NCBI GenBank assembly: GCA_023653785.1
Contig: JAMKCH010057902.1
Coordinates: forward strand, 1 to 64,000
DNA: 64,000 nt
Source: Ophioderma brevispina
Lineage: Eukaryota; Echinodermata; Ophiuroidea; Amphilepidida; Ophiodermatidae
Reading direction: 5' to 3'
Part shown: one piece after another, positions 1 to 13,188 of the stretch
Layout of the letters: the number at the start of each line of letters is the position of its first letter
Position numbering within the stretch: position 1 is the first letter of the stretch
Program-made: the position numbers and the translations under genes
Notes under the pieces: generated by a model
What the model was told of the DNA's origin: nothing
Database searches by the model: none
What the model saw: only the letters and a program-made list of their open reading frames with translations

Positions 1-1461
1 TCCACAGCTTGTAAACACAGTCCATGGACCCTCAAAATTAGGATGCTGAGATTTGTGAAATGTAAAAAATTAAGATTTACACTATTTCAAATGTCCTAGG
101 ACTCTCTGTGTTGAAATCAAACTAGTGTCTATAGGACTCCTAGTTCAACAAGCAGGTTTCCTAGGGAATGAGAAACACAAAAACCACAAGGTCCGACGGA
201 CTCTAAAAGCTAGGACTGCTCGCTTTACACCGGAAAGGATGTGAAAAAGAATTTCTATTATAATGAAGAGTTTTTACGAAGGTTTTTAACGTTTTTTGAG
301 CACTGGAGAAAAGTTCACCTGGTGTGGTAATCCCTCCCCTTTAGTAAGACAAGGGTTACATTCACCTATTGTCTTAAATATTGACCGCCCTATTATCGAA
401 TTTGTGTCACTGAAGTAGTCTGTTTTTCCCAAAATGTATTCGTTCGCCCAATTATATGGTTGCTTTCAGATATTTGGACACGCCAAGCTATCGATACGTT
501 ATCGATTGTTGTGAAACCCGTTTTATACAAGTGGGTGTTATTCGAAGGGTCATTTTGGGTAGGGAGGAATGTACTTTCATTTATTTGGGTACCAAATTAA
601 TGAGTAAAATGCAACAGAATCAACTAATTTGACAAACAAATTAGATTCGACAGTATGTCGGACCACGACAGAATTATATTTGATCTCCTTGTTAAATTTC
701 CCAGATTGTATTTATTTATGTCAATGTATTAAAATATTGATGTTCACATGTGTTTAAGGCATAAACAATTCATGTAATTGCATTAGCCGCACGTTGCAAC
801 GATTTTGTTTCCTGTATATTTCTGATATGTCTTCTCACAGACATGTTCCACTAACCTATCACTTTTTATTGAGCATTATTAGAAATTCTTATTCCTTATT
901 GGTTTCTATGATTAAGCATGATGGTAATGGGCATCAGTGTATCATTGATTGATAGCATCTTTATAATGACATAGCATCTCGTAATTAGTTCTGATACAGA
1001 GCTTTCTGACTACTTTCACGTTTTTACATTATAAACAGAATCTAAGAAGCTTTATAAACATCGTCAATACCAATAACATCAAAAAAAAAAATATCGTCAC
1101 CTTAGCCAAGCAATCTAAGGGTCTTAAATAATGCCTTGTCTCTTGTTTACTGGATTCAGGTGACGCTCACTTCCTTCAAATCCCATAAGCCTACAATAAA
1201 TCATTCAAATTTAAATGAAAAAGTCAAAATATTGTGTCAAGAAATTAATTTCTTAACGTAATTCACCTAAAAAACATGGGCTACTAAATGATTAATTAAA
1301 TCAATTGTTTTTAAACCAAATTAGAGATATACAAAAAATACATCTCTAATCTAGTGCTGATGATAACCAAAAACTAAAATACAACAATACCGTTAATCAC
1401 TTAAATCTGATTGCGTTGTTAGTAAAATGATCTTCTTATATTATTCAAGAAAAATCATGTA
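1..1461. other. AT-rich sequence without recognised gene
   Basis: No open frame of note and no recognisable domain on either strand. A short A-run lies near 1081-1091. The stretch ends in the TA-rich sequence that borders the large palindrome. Nothing here supports an exon call. Confidence 0.6.
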
Positions 1462-1938
1462 GTATATTATATATATATAAAGTACTATTAAAGCAGAAAA
1501 TACTGTCGGTTAGAGAGTGCTCGATCCATGAAGGAGAGCTAAACATAAAGAATCAGGACAAGTAGTCAAATTAGTAGACATATAGTTAGTGGCAGTTTCA
1601 TGCAGACCAGTCTATGTTGGTCGCAATCATCAGACTTAATGTACTATTGTTTACTGATGTCGGAATCCGGCTCGCCTCAAGAACACAACGATGGCGCATA
1701 AGACGCAGCGTCGCGATGCGGGCACGTTCCGCAAGCGCCGTGCAGAGGTGGAGATGTGTACGCGCGCAATCCTTTTGAATGAGGCGAAGATTAGGACAAA
1801 AAATACAAATAATTAAAATGTATACATACTTCTATACTTCACGAAGTACCATAGTTATAAAGGTGGCGTTGGACCACCGTGATTGAACAAACCATAAGGA
1901 CTCAGTGATGAACCATAGCGGCACAGACTCAGTTCCTC

Positions 1939-2420
1939 TTAAAAGAAAATATCAAAAGTTAATGAGGTACTCAGTTTCACAAAGTTTATACTTTGGTGTT
2001 TTGTCTGCAACTGGATAACCAGTATTCGAACCGTTTGTTGAGAGTGCCTGTTCCTTGGGGGCTCTCCATAATATGTAATTTCCTCTCGCGAGGCATACGT
2101 TTGCAAGCGTTTTGTGGTGGGGGTACAAGGCGCTAGCCCTGCTGATAGTAGACCACTAGATAGAAAATTTTCTTTGCCTTTTGTCTTTTGAGATGCCATA
2201 TTGCTTTGAAAAGTTCCTGAGATTCATTGTGGAGACCTAATCGTATGTTGACGGAATCGGTGTGAACATAAGCATAGTTAACGATTCTTTATAAATGAGT
2301 TGTGCTTGTGTGATTCCAGATGTTATTGGTCATTATTGCTTGGAGATGATATTGATGTAACAACGTGCTGTTGACACTACCATTTTCTGTTGAGGCAGTT
2401 TCTCGTTCCAGGGGTCTCAG
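1939..2420 (-). pseudogene. GIY-YIG C-terminal remnant (left arm)
   Basis: The minus strand carries the same C-terminal segment as the right arm. The open frame 1939-2199 starts ASQKTKGKENFLSSGLLS, the counterpart of the right-arm AISKTKAKNFLSSGLLP, and continues with a TYASREEITYYG segment matching TYASPRNYIFM. Farther from the outer end (about 2380-2400) a short NCLNRKW segment aligns with NCLLKNIVY of the other arm. Stops and indels are independent of those in the right arm, so both copies have decayed separately since they formed. Confidence 0.5.
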
Positions 2421-3537
2421 GAGTTTTTACGACTCTGTAGGCACTGCAAGTGCGGTTCTTCTGTGATGTCGGATGCGAGTCGCGTCACATGAATTGCTTC
2501 TTTTGTCTGTGGGCACTAAGAATAGTACTGCTCACTTGTTATTTCATACAGGAATAACTAGTTTTAACATTATTTCTGTTGAGATTCTTTGGTGTAGTGG
2601 AGAACCTTTCGGAAAGTGTGTGGTCAAGAAGTTTGAAGAATTCCCTTCCAACATTGGCCATGACGTTCTTGGAGATGGTGGATTAAACCAAATATTCCGA
2701 TTGAGTTTCTTGTTCTTAGTAGCGATTTTGAGACGTGCGGTTTGGTTATCGAAGGATAGGATATAGAGTAACTGATGCAGTTACGCCATTTTGGTACATT
2801 GGGGCGGACATAATTTGAACGTCTCTTTTGAGTCTGACAGCGAATGTAGACGCGAATTAATTGAATTCGGCAACTCCATGATCGTAGTGGTGATTGGATT
2901 TAAGGTGGTCGAATGTAGACTGCTACTTCGTTTTGGTTTTCTGAAGGTTTGAAGGGTGTTCTGTTGTATAGTTTGAGCGAGACGTCGAGTTAATCGACCG
3001 TATTGAGGGTTGGCAACACCGTGATTTTTAAGTTAAATCACTGATGCCATTGGAACAAAGGTTTTTTTTTTTTTTTTCAAACCGTCATATCTGGAGGGGT
3101 TTGGTGTTTTCGGAGTGATGGCAAGTCGTCATCTCTATAACAGTCCTACATGTTTCGTCGTGTATGTCCACTATATTTGTGTAGAATATAGCATTTTCCC
3201 CACTAGTTCGCAAACTTCTGCAACCGCAAAAAACTTCCCATAGGTGGACGTCAAAGGGTGATTCGGCCAGTGTTCTGCAGAACCCCTTGACGTCCCTATT
3301 GTGATAGTTTTGACGGGTGCGAAGTTTGCGACTATGGGCATCATATTCTAAACATATAGGTGGACATACTACCGAAGAACGATGCATGCCTGTATAGAGA
3401 TGACGGACTTGCCATCATCCGCAACACCACCCCGTCAGATATTGGAACGGGTTGAAAAACGCCTTTGTTTCCAAATGTCTCCGTGATTTCAACTAACAAT
3501 CCCGCTGTGCCACCTCATACGTTCGAGTACCTCGACG

Positions 3538-4470
3538 ATGTCTCGCTCACCTACAACAGAACACCTTCAAACCCTTCGACAAACCAAACACGAGCCATAC
3601 ATCGACACTAAATCCAATCACCCCCTAAAGATCATTGAGAAGTTGCCGAATTCAATTAATTCGCGTCTACATTCGCTGTCAGACTCAAAAGAGACGTTCA
3701 ATGATGCCGCACCAATTACCAAAGGCGTAACTTCATCAGTTACTCTGCCTATCCTATCCTTCGTGACCAAACCACGTCCAAAAATCGCTGCTCGACAAGA
3801 ACCGCAACGGGGGGTGATATATTTGGTTTCATCCACCATTCTCCACGACGGTCTGAACCAATGTTTGAAGGGAATTCTTCAAACTTCTTGACCACCACTT
3901 TCCGAAAGGTTCTCCACTACACAAGATCTTCAACAGAAATACTGTTAAACTCAGTTATTCCTGTAGGAAAACATGAGGCAGCATTATTAGTGCCCACAAC
4001 AAGCGCATCATGACCGACCGCACCGACATCACAGAAAACGCACATGTCCGCCTGCCACAAGTCTAAACTTCCTGCCCCCTGGACGAAACTGCCTCCTCAA
4101 GAACATAGTGTACCAAGCAATTGTTGCAATCTACCATCTTCCATCAAACATCATCGGCATCACAAGCCCAACATTTAAGAACACTATCTAAGCACACCCA
4201 TTCCTCAACAACGACTCATCTTCCAATGCCAAAGAATTTCAAGTACATATGGCAATCTCAAAGACAAAGGCAAAGAATTTTCTATCAAGTGGTCTACTAC
4301 CAGCGGCAAGCGCCTTGAACCCACCACAACGCTGTTCAACTTATGCCTCGCCGAGAAATTACATATTTATGATGGCCCCCACCGACAGCACTCTCAACAA
4401 ACTTCGGAACTGGTATCCAGTTGCAGACATAACACAAATAAACTCTGTGAACTGACTACCTCATAACTTT
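3538..4470 (+). pseudogene. RT C-terminal/GIY-YIG nuclease remnant (right arm)
   Basis: The opening frame (3538-3891) has the segment YIDTKSNHPLKIIEKLPNSI followed by NSRLHSLSDSKETFNDAAP, which resembles the region after the RT core in metazoan RT/GIY-YIG retroelement proteins. Around 4090-4192 a second frame gives NCLLKNIVYQAIV and then NIIGITSPTFKNTI, which matches the two strands of a GIY-YIG nuclease (VY and IIG in place of the usual pair). After a stop and a frame change, KYIW and LKDKGKEFSIKW, then a Cys-rich LCLAEK and SCRHNTNKL tail, complete the C-terminus. At least three frame changes and one stop make it a pseudogene. The polymerase core is absent. Family membership is recalled, not searched. 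Confidence 0.6.
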
Positions 4471-4914
4471 TGATATTCTTTCAGAGGACTGCGCCTGTGC
4501 CGTATTTCACACGTCCTATTTTTCATCACGGTGGTCCGACCCCTTTATAACTATTGAACTTCGTAAGAGTATGTATACATTTTATTATGTTGTATTTTTT
4601 GTTCCTAATCTTCGCCTCAAAGGATGCGCGCGTACCCATCTTCACCTCTGCACCGCTGCGACTTGCCGCATCCGGGGGCCGGGGGGCCCTGCGTCTTTGC
4701 GCATCGTTGTGTTTTCTTGAGGCGACATTCCGACATCATACCATAGTACATTAACTGATGATTGCGACCACATAGACTGGTCTGCATGAAACTGCCAGTA
4801 ACTCTATTTACTACTAATTTGACACTGCCTGATTCTTTGTGTTTAGCTCTCCTCATGGATCGAGCACTCTCTAACCGGACAGTATTTACTTGGCTTTTAA
4901 TGTACTTTATATAG

Positions 4915-4950
<36 letters not shown>

Positions 4951-4977
4951 TATATATATATATATATATAATATATT
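4915..4977. repeat. (TA)n microsatellite
   Basis: Nearly pure TA dinucleotides with a few interruptions, directly next to the right end of the large palindrome. A shorter TA tract lies at the left end (about 1464-1480), so the element either inserted into a TA tract or carries TA termini. Confidence 0.9.
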
Positions 4978-5130
4978 TATGAAAATCAGCAAACGTAACA
5001 TTTTTGCGAGCCGGATCTGTGAGATGTCTATCCGTGAAGTATATAGAATCATACAAAATTAGATATATATATAATATTTATAATATATTGTTATTTATGT
5101 TGTTAATAATTATGTTATGACCTAATAATG

Positions 5131-5885
5131 TAATTTGTAAAGATTTTGCAATTAAATCGTCACATGACAAAACAACTATGACAAAAGAATTTAAAGTGTC
5201 TGTAAAAAATGAAAGATACCCTTTTGTCATGTTATCATGTTATGTGTAAAGCTGCAAAACAAACATGATACAAGATGTAATCCATAAAGAACTTGAACTA
5301 GAATACTCTCTTTTTTGTCATATTATGCGTAACACTGAAAACACACTATGTAAAGATGGAATGCTATGAAGAAGTACTAGAATTCATTTTGTCATATACA
5401 CGAAAAAGGCTAATGCACAATTACACAAGGTAATATCATCATAATGGTTAGGAAAATTTTTTTGACCTGAATAAGTTTTTTAAAACCAATAAATTATAAA
5501 ATTTGTGTTTAGCTGTGAATCAAACTATAACAAACAAAAGCTAACTGTAAAGAATTTGCAAGAAGGATACCTCCCTTTGTCATGTTGTGTCTCGCAATTG
5601 TGAATCAAACTATGACACAAGATTAATATGGTCAAGTGTAAAGAATTTAAGAAAGCACTTCCCCTTTGCCATTTTTATGGAATACTACAACACGCAAAAC
5701 TCTCCTAAATGTCACTGCAAAACAAACCAGGCAACATGATGTATCTGTAAAGAAATTCAAATGAACGTCGCTTTTATGACAATGTATAACACTACTGCAA
5801 TTATGATAAATTGATGTAATCTCTTTTAAGAAATAAAGAGAAGGATACTCCTTTTATGCGTAACACTAAAAACCAAACTTTTGTC
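5131..5885. repeat. Degenerate tandem repeat, units of about 75-110 bp
   Basis: A recurring block CTTTTGTCATGTTATG, then GTAACACTG-AAAACAAAC, then CTATGACACAAG, then TGTAAAGAATTT appears about seven times (near 5220, 5312, 5390, 5572, 5665, 5775 and 5855). Unit lengths vary through indels. There is no open frame. It looks like an old, decayed satellite cluster next to the TA tract. Confidence 0.6.
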
Positions 5886-6005
5886 GATTATTGGTAAGCA
5901 ACTCGATAGAGCCATTTTGTCCATTTCCTAGACTAGACCTGCATGTGCATGCAGACTTGACATCTTGCAGACTTGAGTCGATATTGTAATAAATTTGGCT
6001 GAATC

Positions 6006-6098
6006 AATCCAATTTATTGGTCGAGCTATGAGTTGCAAAAATATTGGGCGAGACGCAGTCGACCCAATATTTTAAAACTCATAGCGCGACCAATAAAT
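6006..6098. mobile_element. Fold-back miniature element
   Basis: Two arms (about 6008-6045 and 6060-6097) are close reverse complements: AATTTATTGGTCGAGCTATG on the left, and a right arm ending CATAGCGCGACCAATAAAT. The loop reads CGAGACGCAGTCGA. The downstream sequence GGTCAAATCATCCAATTT recurs with the right arm near 63553-63625, so this is a dispersed family. No coding capacity. Confidence 0.7.
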
Positions 6099-9000
6099 AT
6101 GGGCGGTCAAATCATCCAATTTTAATCATTATCATGCGTATGATTAAGCCGAGATTATCCGCGCATCGACACCTCAAAGCATATAATTGAAACTCTGTAA
6201 GCCCGGTACCATGTCTCGATGGATGATGTAAGACAGTTACGAAAATAGACGTCGTAAGACTGTCTTCCTCGGAGAATCGACTATAATTTGGATCGGCATT
6301 TGGACATTGCAATGGGCAACAGATATGTAAGTTTTATAAAGACTTCAAACATGTCTTAAGAACTAGAAACGTCTTGCATTGAGACAACGATGCTTGTCTG
6401 TCATAATGAGCAGTCTGGAACCTGCATGACTTTCAGAAGATGTTGTCAATGGTCTTTGCCATTTCTTTTAGAAAGAAACATTGTTTTTTACATGTATACG
6501 TTTTTCATTATGAAGAATTCTTAATGCAGACGGATATATTACGACACTATTTCTACATCAGTTGGAAACCAATCTTTAATAAACGGTGGCCGGGATGTGC
6601 GGATACATTAAGGGGAAGATTATACATAGTTTTTAGGGTTCTTATCTTTATAACGACGATTGCTTCTTTTCAGGCATTATTTACATTATTAAATTGGAGG
6701 TATTTAATCATTCCAAATTCATATAATAAGCTCGTATAAAATCTCATTAACTATGGAAATAGGTTAAAAAGCCCATATAGGAAAAAAAGCTTAACTTTGG
6801 TGTAAAACAATGTATAATTTTGCCAGAGAGTTTTTACAACTTCCTTTCCTTAACTCTAACGTAGAAAGGAAGTATTATGTAAAGATACAAAAGGATCCTG
6901 GCAAGTCTTGATTGCAGTTCGTTTGGCATGTGTTATGATATATGACAAAAGGTGGATTTTGGTTTAGTTTCTTCTATATCCTGTATATCCATGTGAGGTT
7001 CATAGGGGAAAAGTTAATAAGAACTCCGACAAAAGAACATATTTTGTTGTTAAGTTGCCTATGAAATACAACCTTTTCTATATAAGAGCTTAGCTAAAGC
7101 GAGGTCAAATAAGACCATCGAAATTGCATCATTAGTGTATGGACTAGGGGAGGGGGCTCTGTACATATACGGCATGTATGCTTTCCACGTGGGCATCCAA
7201 CGCAAAGCATGTTTGAGCATGCATGGACGTTTTAATATCGTTCTTTGTAAAACTTTGAAGCATCATAATCCACACGGTGATCGGGATCGTATAGACATTT
7301 GTAATTTCCTATTTCAGCACCATCTTGTATCAACAGTTACAGCCAGGCTTCCTGCGAATATCTCATGGCTGGAATTGATATTTTTTCTGTATTAACTTAT
7401 TCATATTTAACCCTTTGCGAATTTGGGGAGGTTTGATCACAATATTGCATTTTTTTTTCTTTCTCGGACCTTTTAGGATTCAGTACGCATATGCATAATA
7501 AAAAGGTATCGATAAGAAACAACGGTCTCAGTCTCGGGTCAGTGTATGCTAAAAAGTGATGAGTTCACTACAACGTATATCAAAGTATAACATGAAAACA
7601 CCCACACAATTATGTGTATCCATGAGCTATTAAGCGTTATATGACAAGGAATGAGACTATTTAACATGCGGCGAGTATATATCAGGATGTTTTCTGGTGT
7701 TAACGCTATATGTCTGAAATATCTGTAACAATTATCTCACAAAGTACCTCCGCCATGCAGTATTCATGCCAGTAAATCACTATTTTTTATGTGATCCATT
7801 TTTTTTTTGTCGTAACAAATATTTGCTGGCTCGCGTTTGCCTAGCGATCCCAGATTGGCAAATGCATTATTTAGCAACTTCAAATTGTATACAATACTCA
7901 CGGAAACAAAAACGGTAGCAAAAATGTAATTGCTATTCTTAGTATCATATCGAGAAATGATATAGTGCCAAAATAGTTCAAACGTATTCGTTGCTTTTCC
8001 GCACCCGACGCATCCTTTCCCGCGGAATTAGTATATCGGACGTGTGGTGAGATCAATTTTTCCGGTTTTTTCTTTCCTCCATTTGCTGAATATCCCCACT
8101 TTGTTATTTCTTTCTATTATTCATAATTATAGTCTTATCTCTTTCCTTTTCACAACTACATGCTAATACACGTATGAAGTTGTTTTAAATATTTTAAAAT
8201 ACAGGACTTTTATTTAAATTAAACCAAAAGTCATCTGTAAAGGGCAGGTAGTTCGAACCTTAGTGAATGTATTTTAAAAGATAAACATTGTAATCGGCAA
8301 TGATTTTTTTAACAGTTTACTCAGCGCTTGTCTACAGCCGAAGATTGGGATAATGTCAACTTTTCTAAGTTGTAAATGTACTGAATAAACCTTTCACATG
8401 TCACGCTATCTTCGGTAGATAACAGAGGTCAAGGAATATACCAAGGAATACGAACAGTTTCTGCACTGAAACTTAGCCATAACTTTATGATTTTATACGT
8501 TGATTTGGCAGACTTGGGTTAAGTCTAGGGTTAGGGTGTTCGAAGTATTTCAGTTCGCTGCCCAAAAATTAATATTTTCTTTTAATGAATGGAATAATAT
8601 CGAATGGTTTGATAACTATGGACATATACTTCAAAATGACAAATTCAAATAGCTGTATATTAGATTTGTTTTACCATGAAGTATTACTATAATCACATGT
8701 GATCTTGCACTACACTTGTACTCTGTGTGGGAAAGTGCAGTAACATCTTATTTTATTTGGTTAAATTTAGTGAATCTTTTCTAGCGAACAAGTTAGTGCA
8801 TGAGTTACAATAACAGTATACTTCGGAATAATTTAGCTTATCGCGATATACCCTGTGAGAGGGAAGTCAAATTGGTTTTATTTTGGAAATGTGTGTTGGA
8901 GGTTGGCATATTTGTAGTTATTTTTGACAATATTGATTGGTTGTACACACACGCATACGGGCGAGCGCGACCCCACACCCACATAAACACGTCGTAAAAA

Positions 9001-9559
9001 CCAATGAATGAACAAAGAAACAAACTAAATTAGAAACCACAAACAGCATAGGTGACAACACAAATACAACAACAACAACAAAACTAACAATGAACATTGT
9101 TAATTTTAAAGCATTATTAAAGGTCAATGGCCCGATCGCTAATAGCCTCGTCCCCAGAAGCCCAGATTTTACCGGAAGTGGTAAACATTTTGGTATCAGA
9201 AGAAAGCTACTATTTTTCTAATTTACCCTGTGAAATCGTAGGGCCAAAGGATGTTTGGTTTGGAAGTAATGAGCGAAAATGTACCCCAATTTGGTCGTCC
9301 AATATTAATTTTACAGAGTACTCTATGGGGCTTACGAAATCACGTTTTCTGCTCTCACATGAAAACGCATTGAAATATCGGCGCGAAAATTTTCAGGTGG
9401 GGGTTTTTGGGTGAAGGCCAATCTATCAAGATGAAAACTTTATATCCTTAAATCGGGCCATCCCCCTTTAATTGCATATTTTAGTTATGCCTAAAATGAT
9501 AATCACTTAAAATACGTATGCACTTTCTTTGAATGCGTGATCAAATTTGAGTCGGTGCG
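6099..9559. other. AT-rich sequence without recognised gene
   Basis: The longest frames (6440-6739 plus, 99 codons; 7135-7395 plus, 86 codons; 9127-9414 plus, 95 codons) resemble no family I recognise, have no obvious splice context and are of chance length for AT-rich DNA. A short telomere-like CTAGGGTTAGGG lies near 8524-8536. No repeat pair was detected in the rest. Confidence 0.5.
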
Positions 9560-9811
9560 CAGGCCCGTACGCAGGGTTGCGGTTGCAACCCCCCCCCCCC
9601 CCTTTCACCAAAGGGAAAAAGGACAACTTTTTGCTTAATATTTTTTTATAAAAAGGTCCAAAAATTTGAGAATTTTTTAAAGAAAGTTCACTTTCGGTGA
9701 TGAGGTGTTTAGAAAGTCCAAAAAGGACTTTTAGGTGGTTAGGTCCACTTATACAAAAAAGTCCACTTTTTCGAAGTTCCGCACCGCCCTTAATTCCTGC
9801 GTACGGCCTTG
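9560..9811. mobile_element. hAT-like miniature element
   Basis: Inverted ends CAGGCCCGTACGCAGG at 9560 and CCTGCGTACGGCCTTG ending at 9811 define a 252 bp element. The flanking octamers TCGGTGCG and TAGGTGGG match at six of eight positions, suggesting a decayed 8 bp target duplication. The interior has a C-run (9588-9602) and no coding frame of its own. The ends resemble those at 38592, and more loosely 14174 and 54193. Confidence 0.65.
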
Positions 9812-12800
9812 TAGGTGGGTATTTGATGTGGAAACAAATAACCCTTTTAGGAGTAAAATATAACTTAGGGGTCAAATTTGAGTCATGTAACGGGTTTATT
9901 TTTCACCGTTGTATTAAATTATGTCGATTATCTACCTATAAACGGGGTCAAACAAATGTATTTTAGTATGTCAAAGTACGTGAAGTAAACTTAGTTGAGA
10001 GTTATGCAATACTCAGATTGATCAAATACTCTGAAATATTCGTTAGCTATCCCAGTATGTTAAACCGTGCATGTATTAAATATGCACATACCAATGGGCT
10101 CTATGATGGTTAAAACAAAAGCATAACCAAAGACACTGTTAACCTATGAAATCATATATCATAAGAAAATGTTAACAAAAATATGACAAATTAATAGTGT
10201 CAACGTGGAGTTTTCTCCAACTATGTGGAGGTCTGTTTAGTAACCTACATATTGGAAGTCAACAGAGTATATTCTACACCACTTAATATCTCGCGTAAAG
10301 TTACGATATGCGGGTAATAGAATCCCAAAAGAGTTTATAATATTTTCTCATCAATACCATGTTAATGCTAGGATATAGAAACAATAGATATTGAGTTCTG
10401 TTAGTGTCGTTCTCAAATTGGAATATTAGTATATATTGCTCAATGGTTTTATTTTTTAAATTAATAGATAAAATTCGTCAACTATAATTTATTGTGATTC
10501 TGTTTTAAGGTCATATGAAGGGTCTTTTTAAGGTCTTGTAGAGTTTTTTAAATAAATTATGACAATTTCAATGAAAACTGCATACTGCATAATTAAATAT
10601 TGATAGGATTTTACCAAGGAAGTCAGAAACTCGCACTCTACATATTGGATAGGGTGATGAATTGGAACTGTGAAAATGGATGTAAATTGTCGAGTAACAA
10701 TTATAATAACAGGGTAACAGGTTCCAAAATGGACCTTATCGGAGACAGAGAATATACCTTATATTGGATTTGATTATTTAGCTTCTCATTATATTTTAAA
10801 GGATTCCATAACATACTTATTAGTCTATAAATTGGCATTTGACCTAGACAAAATAGCAACAGAAATGATTTTGACCTCATTGTACTCATTAAATGCATTA
10901 GAGAATACTATATTAAAAAGGTAGAAGTATAGGTGGGGAACACCTTTAAAACATGGGTCAACATTTATACATGGGGGAAAATTCAAATAGGTGTAATAAA
11001 CTTAAAAAACATGTAATTGTTTGTTTCAACACAAAGGATTAAATAGTTTGCCATACCTCTGTTGGGTGCATGGTTTAGGAAATAAATTAGAAAAAAGGGT
11101 AAAGGTCAGATATCTCCTTGTCTTTCATACTACAGGTGGTCAAAGTTTCAAAATACATATTTCAAAGAAACTAATATATATCAACTTGTTCCCCAAGTCA
11201 TGAGTTATGAGGACTCAAAAAAGGTGTACTTTGTGATATGTACAATATTGAGATTAAGATTTGTAGGGAGAATTAATGTAAGGTCAATGTGACAAAACTA
11301 GTAAGTTGGTGCACTTTTTGTTGTAATACAGGTAACCTTTCTGTTTGATCCCTGTATTAACAAAGACAATAGCATACTTGACCTCTACCCTATTTTCTTC
11401 TATAACTCCATAACCATAACTCGCTCTATAGTTGTTTTGAAACCATACAATACAGGCACACCCTATCTGGATTCCTTAGATATACTTAGAATCCTTTATG
11501 GTCTAATGGGCAAAGATCGAAAAACCATTTGTTCTTTTATAGAAGTTGCTTTTAAAATATCGTTGGTTCTACAATTATCTACAATGAACCTTATCGGTTC
11601 AACAAAGAGCCATATCCTATAGGATTTGTAAAGAACAAAACAAAACAAACAACAAAAATGTTTGTGAATAGATGAGCGAGTTTATCTTTTATTGGATACA
11701 CCGTGTATGTTTTGTAAAAACAGACAAATCACACTTTCGCATATAGTACTATGACTTTGTATGAAAAGGTTGTGCGTACTTAGGTCAAGGCTGCCTTTAT
11801 TTTTAGATCCTATTTGGGGAAGCTTCATTTGGACACGGTCCCCTGAAATCAAATATTTAATTCAAATATAATATTAGATTGTCCTAACATTTACTAATAA
11901 AATCATTATGATTATATTCTATTTTAGCATTTCAAATAATAACACACGTGCTACTCTAAGCTGAAATTCAAGGACAAATGCAAACATCCTTTCATGTCCT
12001 CTGAACATGTTCCTAAAGTGTAGTAAAATATGACACTGGCAATTTATACGGAGCGTTGTAAGTGCCACCCGAACTGATAAAGAGATATATCTTTACAAGT
12101 CAACTTATTTCTAATATAGGGCATAATATGCAACGGTGTAAAAGGAGATATGGTCCGCCTGGAACCATAGTCCGGGCTCCATAGACGACAACGGAATAAA
12201 GCGTCAAACTGATGTTGATGTTGAAAACAAATGTGTGCTTATATATGAAATATATATTTTTTTTGCTTTAAGGTTTGCAGCTTAAAATTAGACCGCCTAA
12301 CACATGGCTTGTTGGATTAATCGTATGTTTATTGCTTTATCAGAAATACACTACATTTTTCTTGTTGTTATTGTTGCCTCTTACGTTGGATTTAAGGAAT
12401 TAGTTAAAAAATTGTGACATTTGGATATGAAATCGTAACAAAGAAAAATCTCCACAATTACAAGTCATTGTGGCCGGAATGACGTCAAAATCGGTTCTCC
12501 TGATATAACGAGTAAGAATTGTAGTTATGAACATGGTATATCATGTTTGCAAAATAAAAACTGGTCCCTTATGACTGTATGACCGAAAACGGAAAGCATT
12601 AAGCTGAGATGAATACGTGATATACGTTTTAGTGTACAGTTTAGGTAAGATAGCAAACAAAACATCGGATCGGATAGGGCATTGAAATGCGACCATCACG
12701 ATTGGCTTCCACTACTCAAACTGTCAAACTGCTGCCTTCAAACAAATTGGTATAACTACATCAGCCTTTTCATAAGAAGATCTAGTATAAGTCTTGTCTA

Positions 12801-13150
12801 TTTTTTATCGATAGGAAAGGTGCACAAATACGGTTTCTAGCTTTATGCACGTTTAATATTGTTTTGGTTTACATGAATGGATAAGTATTGCGTTTTCAAC
12901 GACCATTCTGACATTGCACTTTTAACATTTTATTTCACGGTTTTTCATGTTATATATTAATTTCAGATGTAAGCTTTTCTTCACGATGCCAATCTCAGCT
13001 ATGAACGTGTAGGCATGTAGGCATATGCGCCATCGCTGTTGCTATCTTCCGTAGATAGTAAATATAGCGCCTACCAGAACATCTGATGAATTAAGTATGC
13101 TTGACCACTTCTTTATATTTTCATCATAAGCGTTATCATAGTTTTTGTCA
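9812..13150. other. Mostly unique AT-rich sequence
   Basis: No recognisable gene. The frames at 11021-11203 and 11437-11622 are short and unsupported. The only repeat noticed is the block at 12141-12216, which recurs at 17398-17472. Confidence 0.5.
12141..12216 (+). repeat. Dispersed repeat, copy 1
   Basis: Contains GGGCTCCATAGACGACAACG followed by GAATAAAGCGTCAAACTGATG, matched at 17398-17472 in the same orientation with a few substitutions. The sharp loss of similarity outside this core suggests a fragment of a longer interspersed repeat. No structure or coding capacity is visible. Confidence 0.6.
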
Positions 13151-13152
13151 AT

Positions 13153-13188
<36 letters not shown>

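Larger units (their letters stand above)
1466..4915. mobile_element. 3.4 kb imperfect palindrome: head-to-head decayed RT/GIY-YIG retroelement copies
   Basis: The left arm (about 1466-3270) and right arm (about 3271-4915) are diverged reverse complements. The symmetry axis is near 3270, between GGACGTCAA at 3246-3254 and TTGACGTCC at 3287-3295. Both outer ends carry the same sequence (TAAAGTAC, then CGGTTAGAGAGTGCTCGATC on the left and its complement on the right) and abut TA-rich sequence. Each arm carries the downstream half of a reverse transcriptase with a C-terminal GIY-YIG nuclease, read outward from the centre. Indels and stops break both copies. The arms also share a non-coding terminal block of about 400 bp. 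This could be one inverted duplication or two insertions; the similar full length of both arms favours duplication. Penelope-like elements are one known class combining RT and GIY-YIG, and that class assignment is an inference. Confidence 0.7.

Noticed and set aside
9507..9966. 122- and 89-codon frames on opposite strands
   Set aside because: Both run through the hAT-like miniature element and its C-run, with no recognisable domain.
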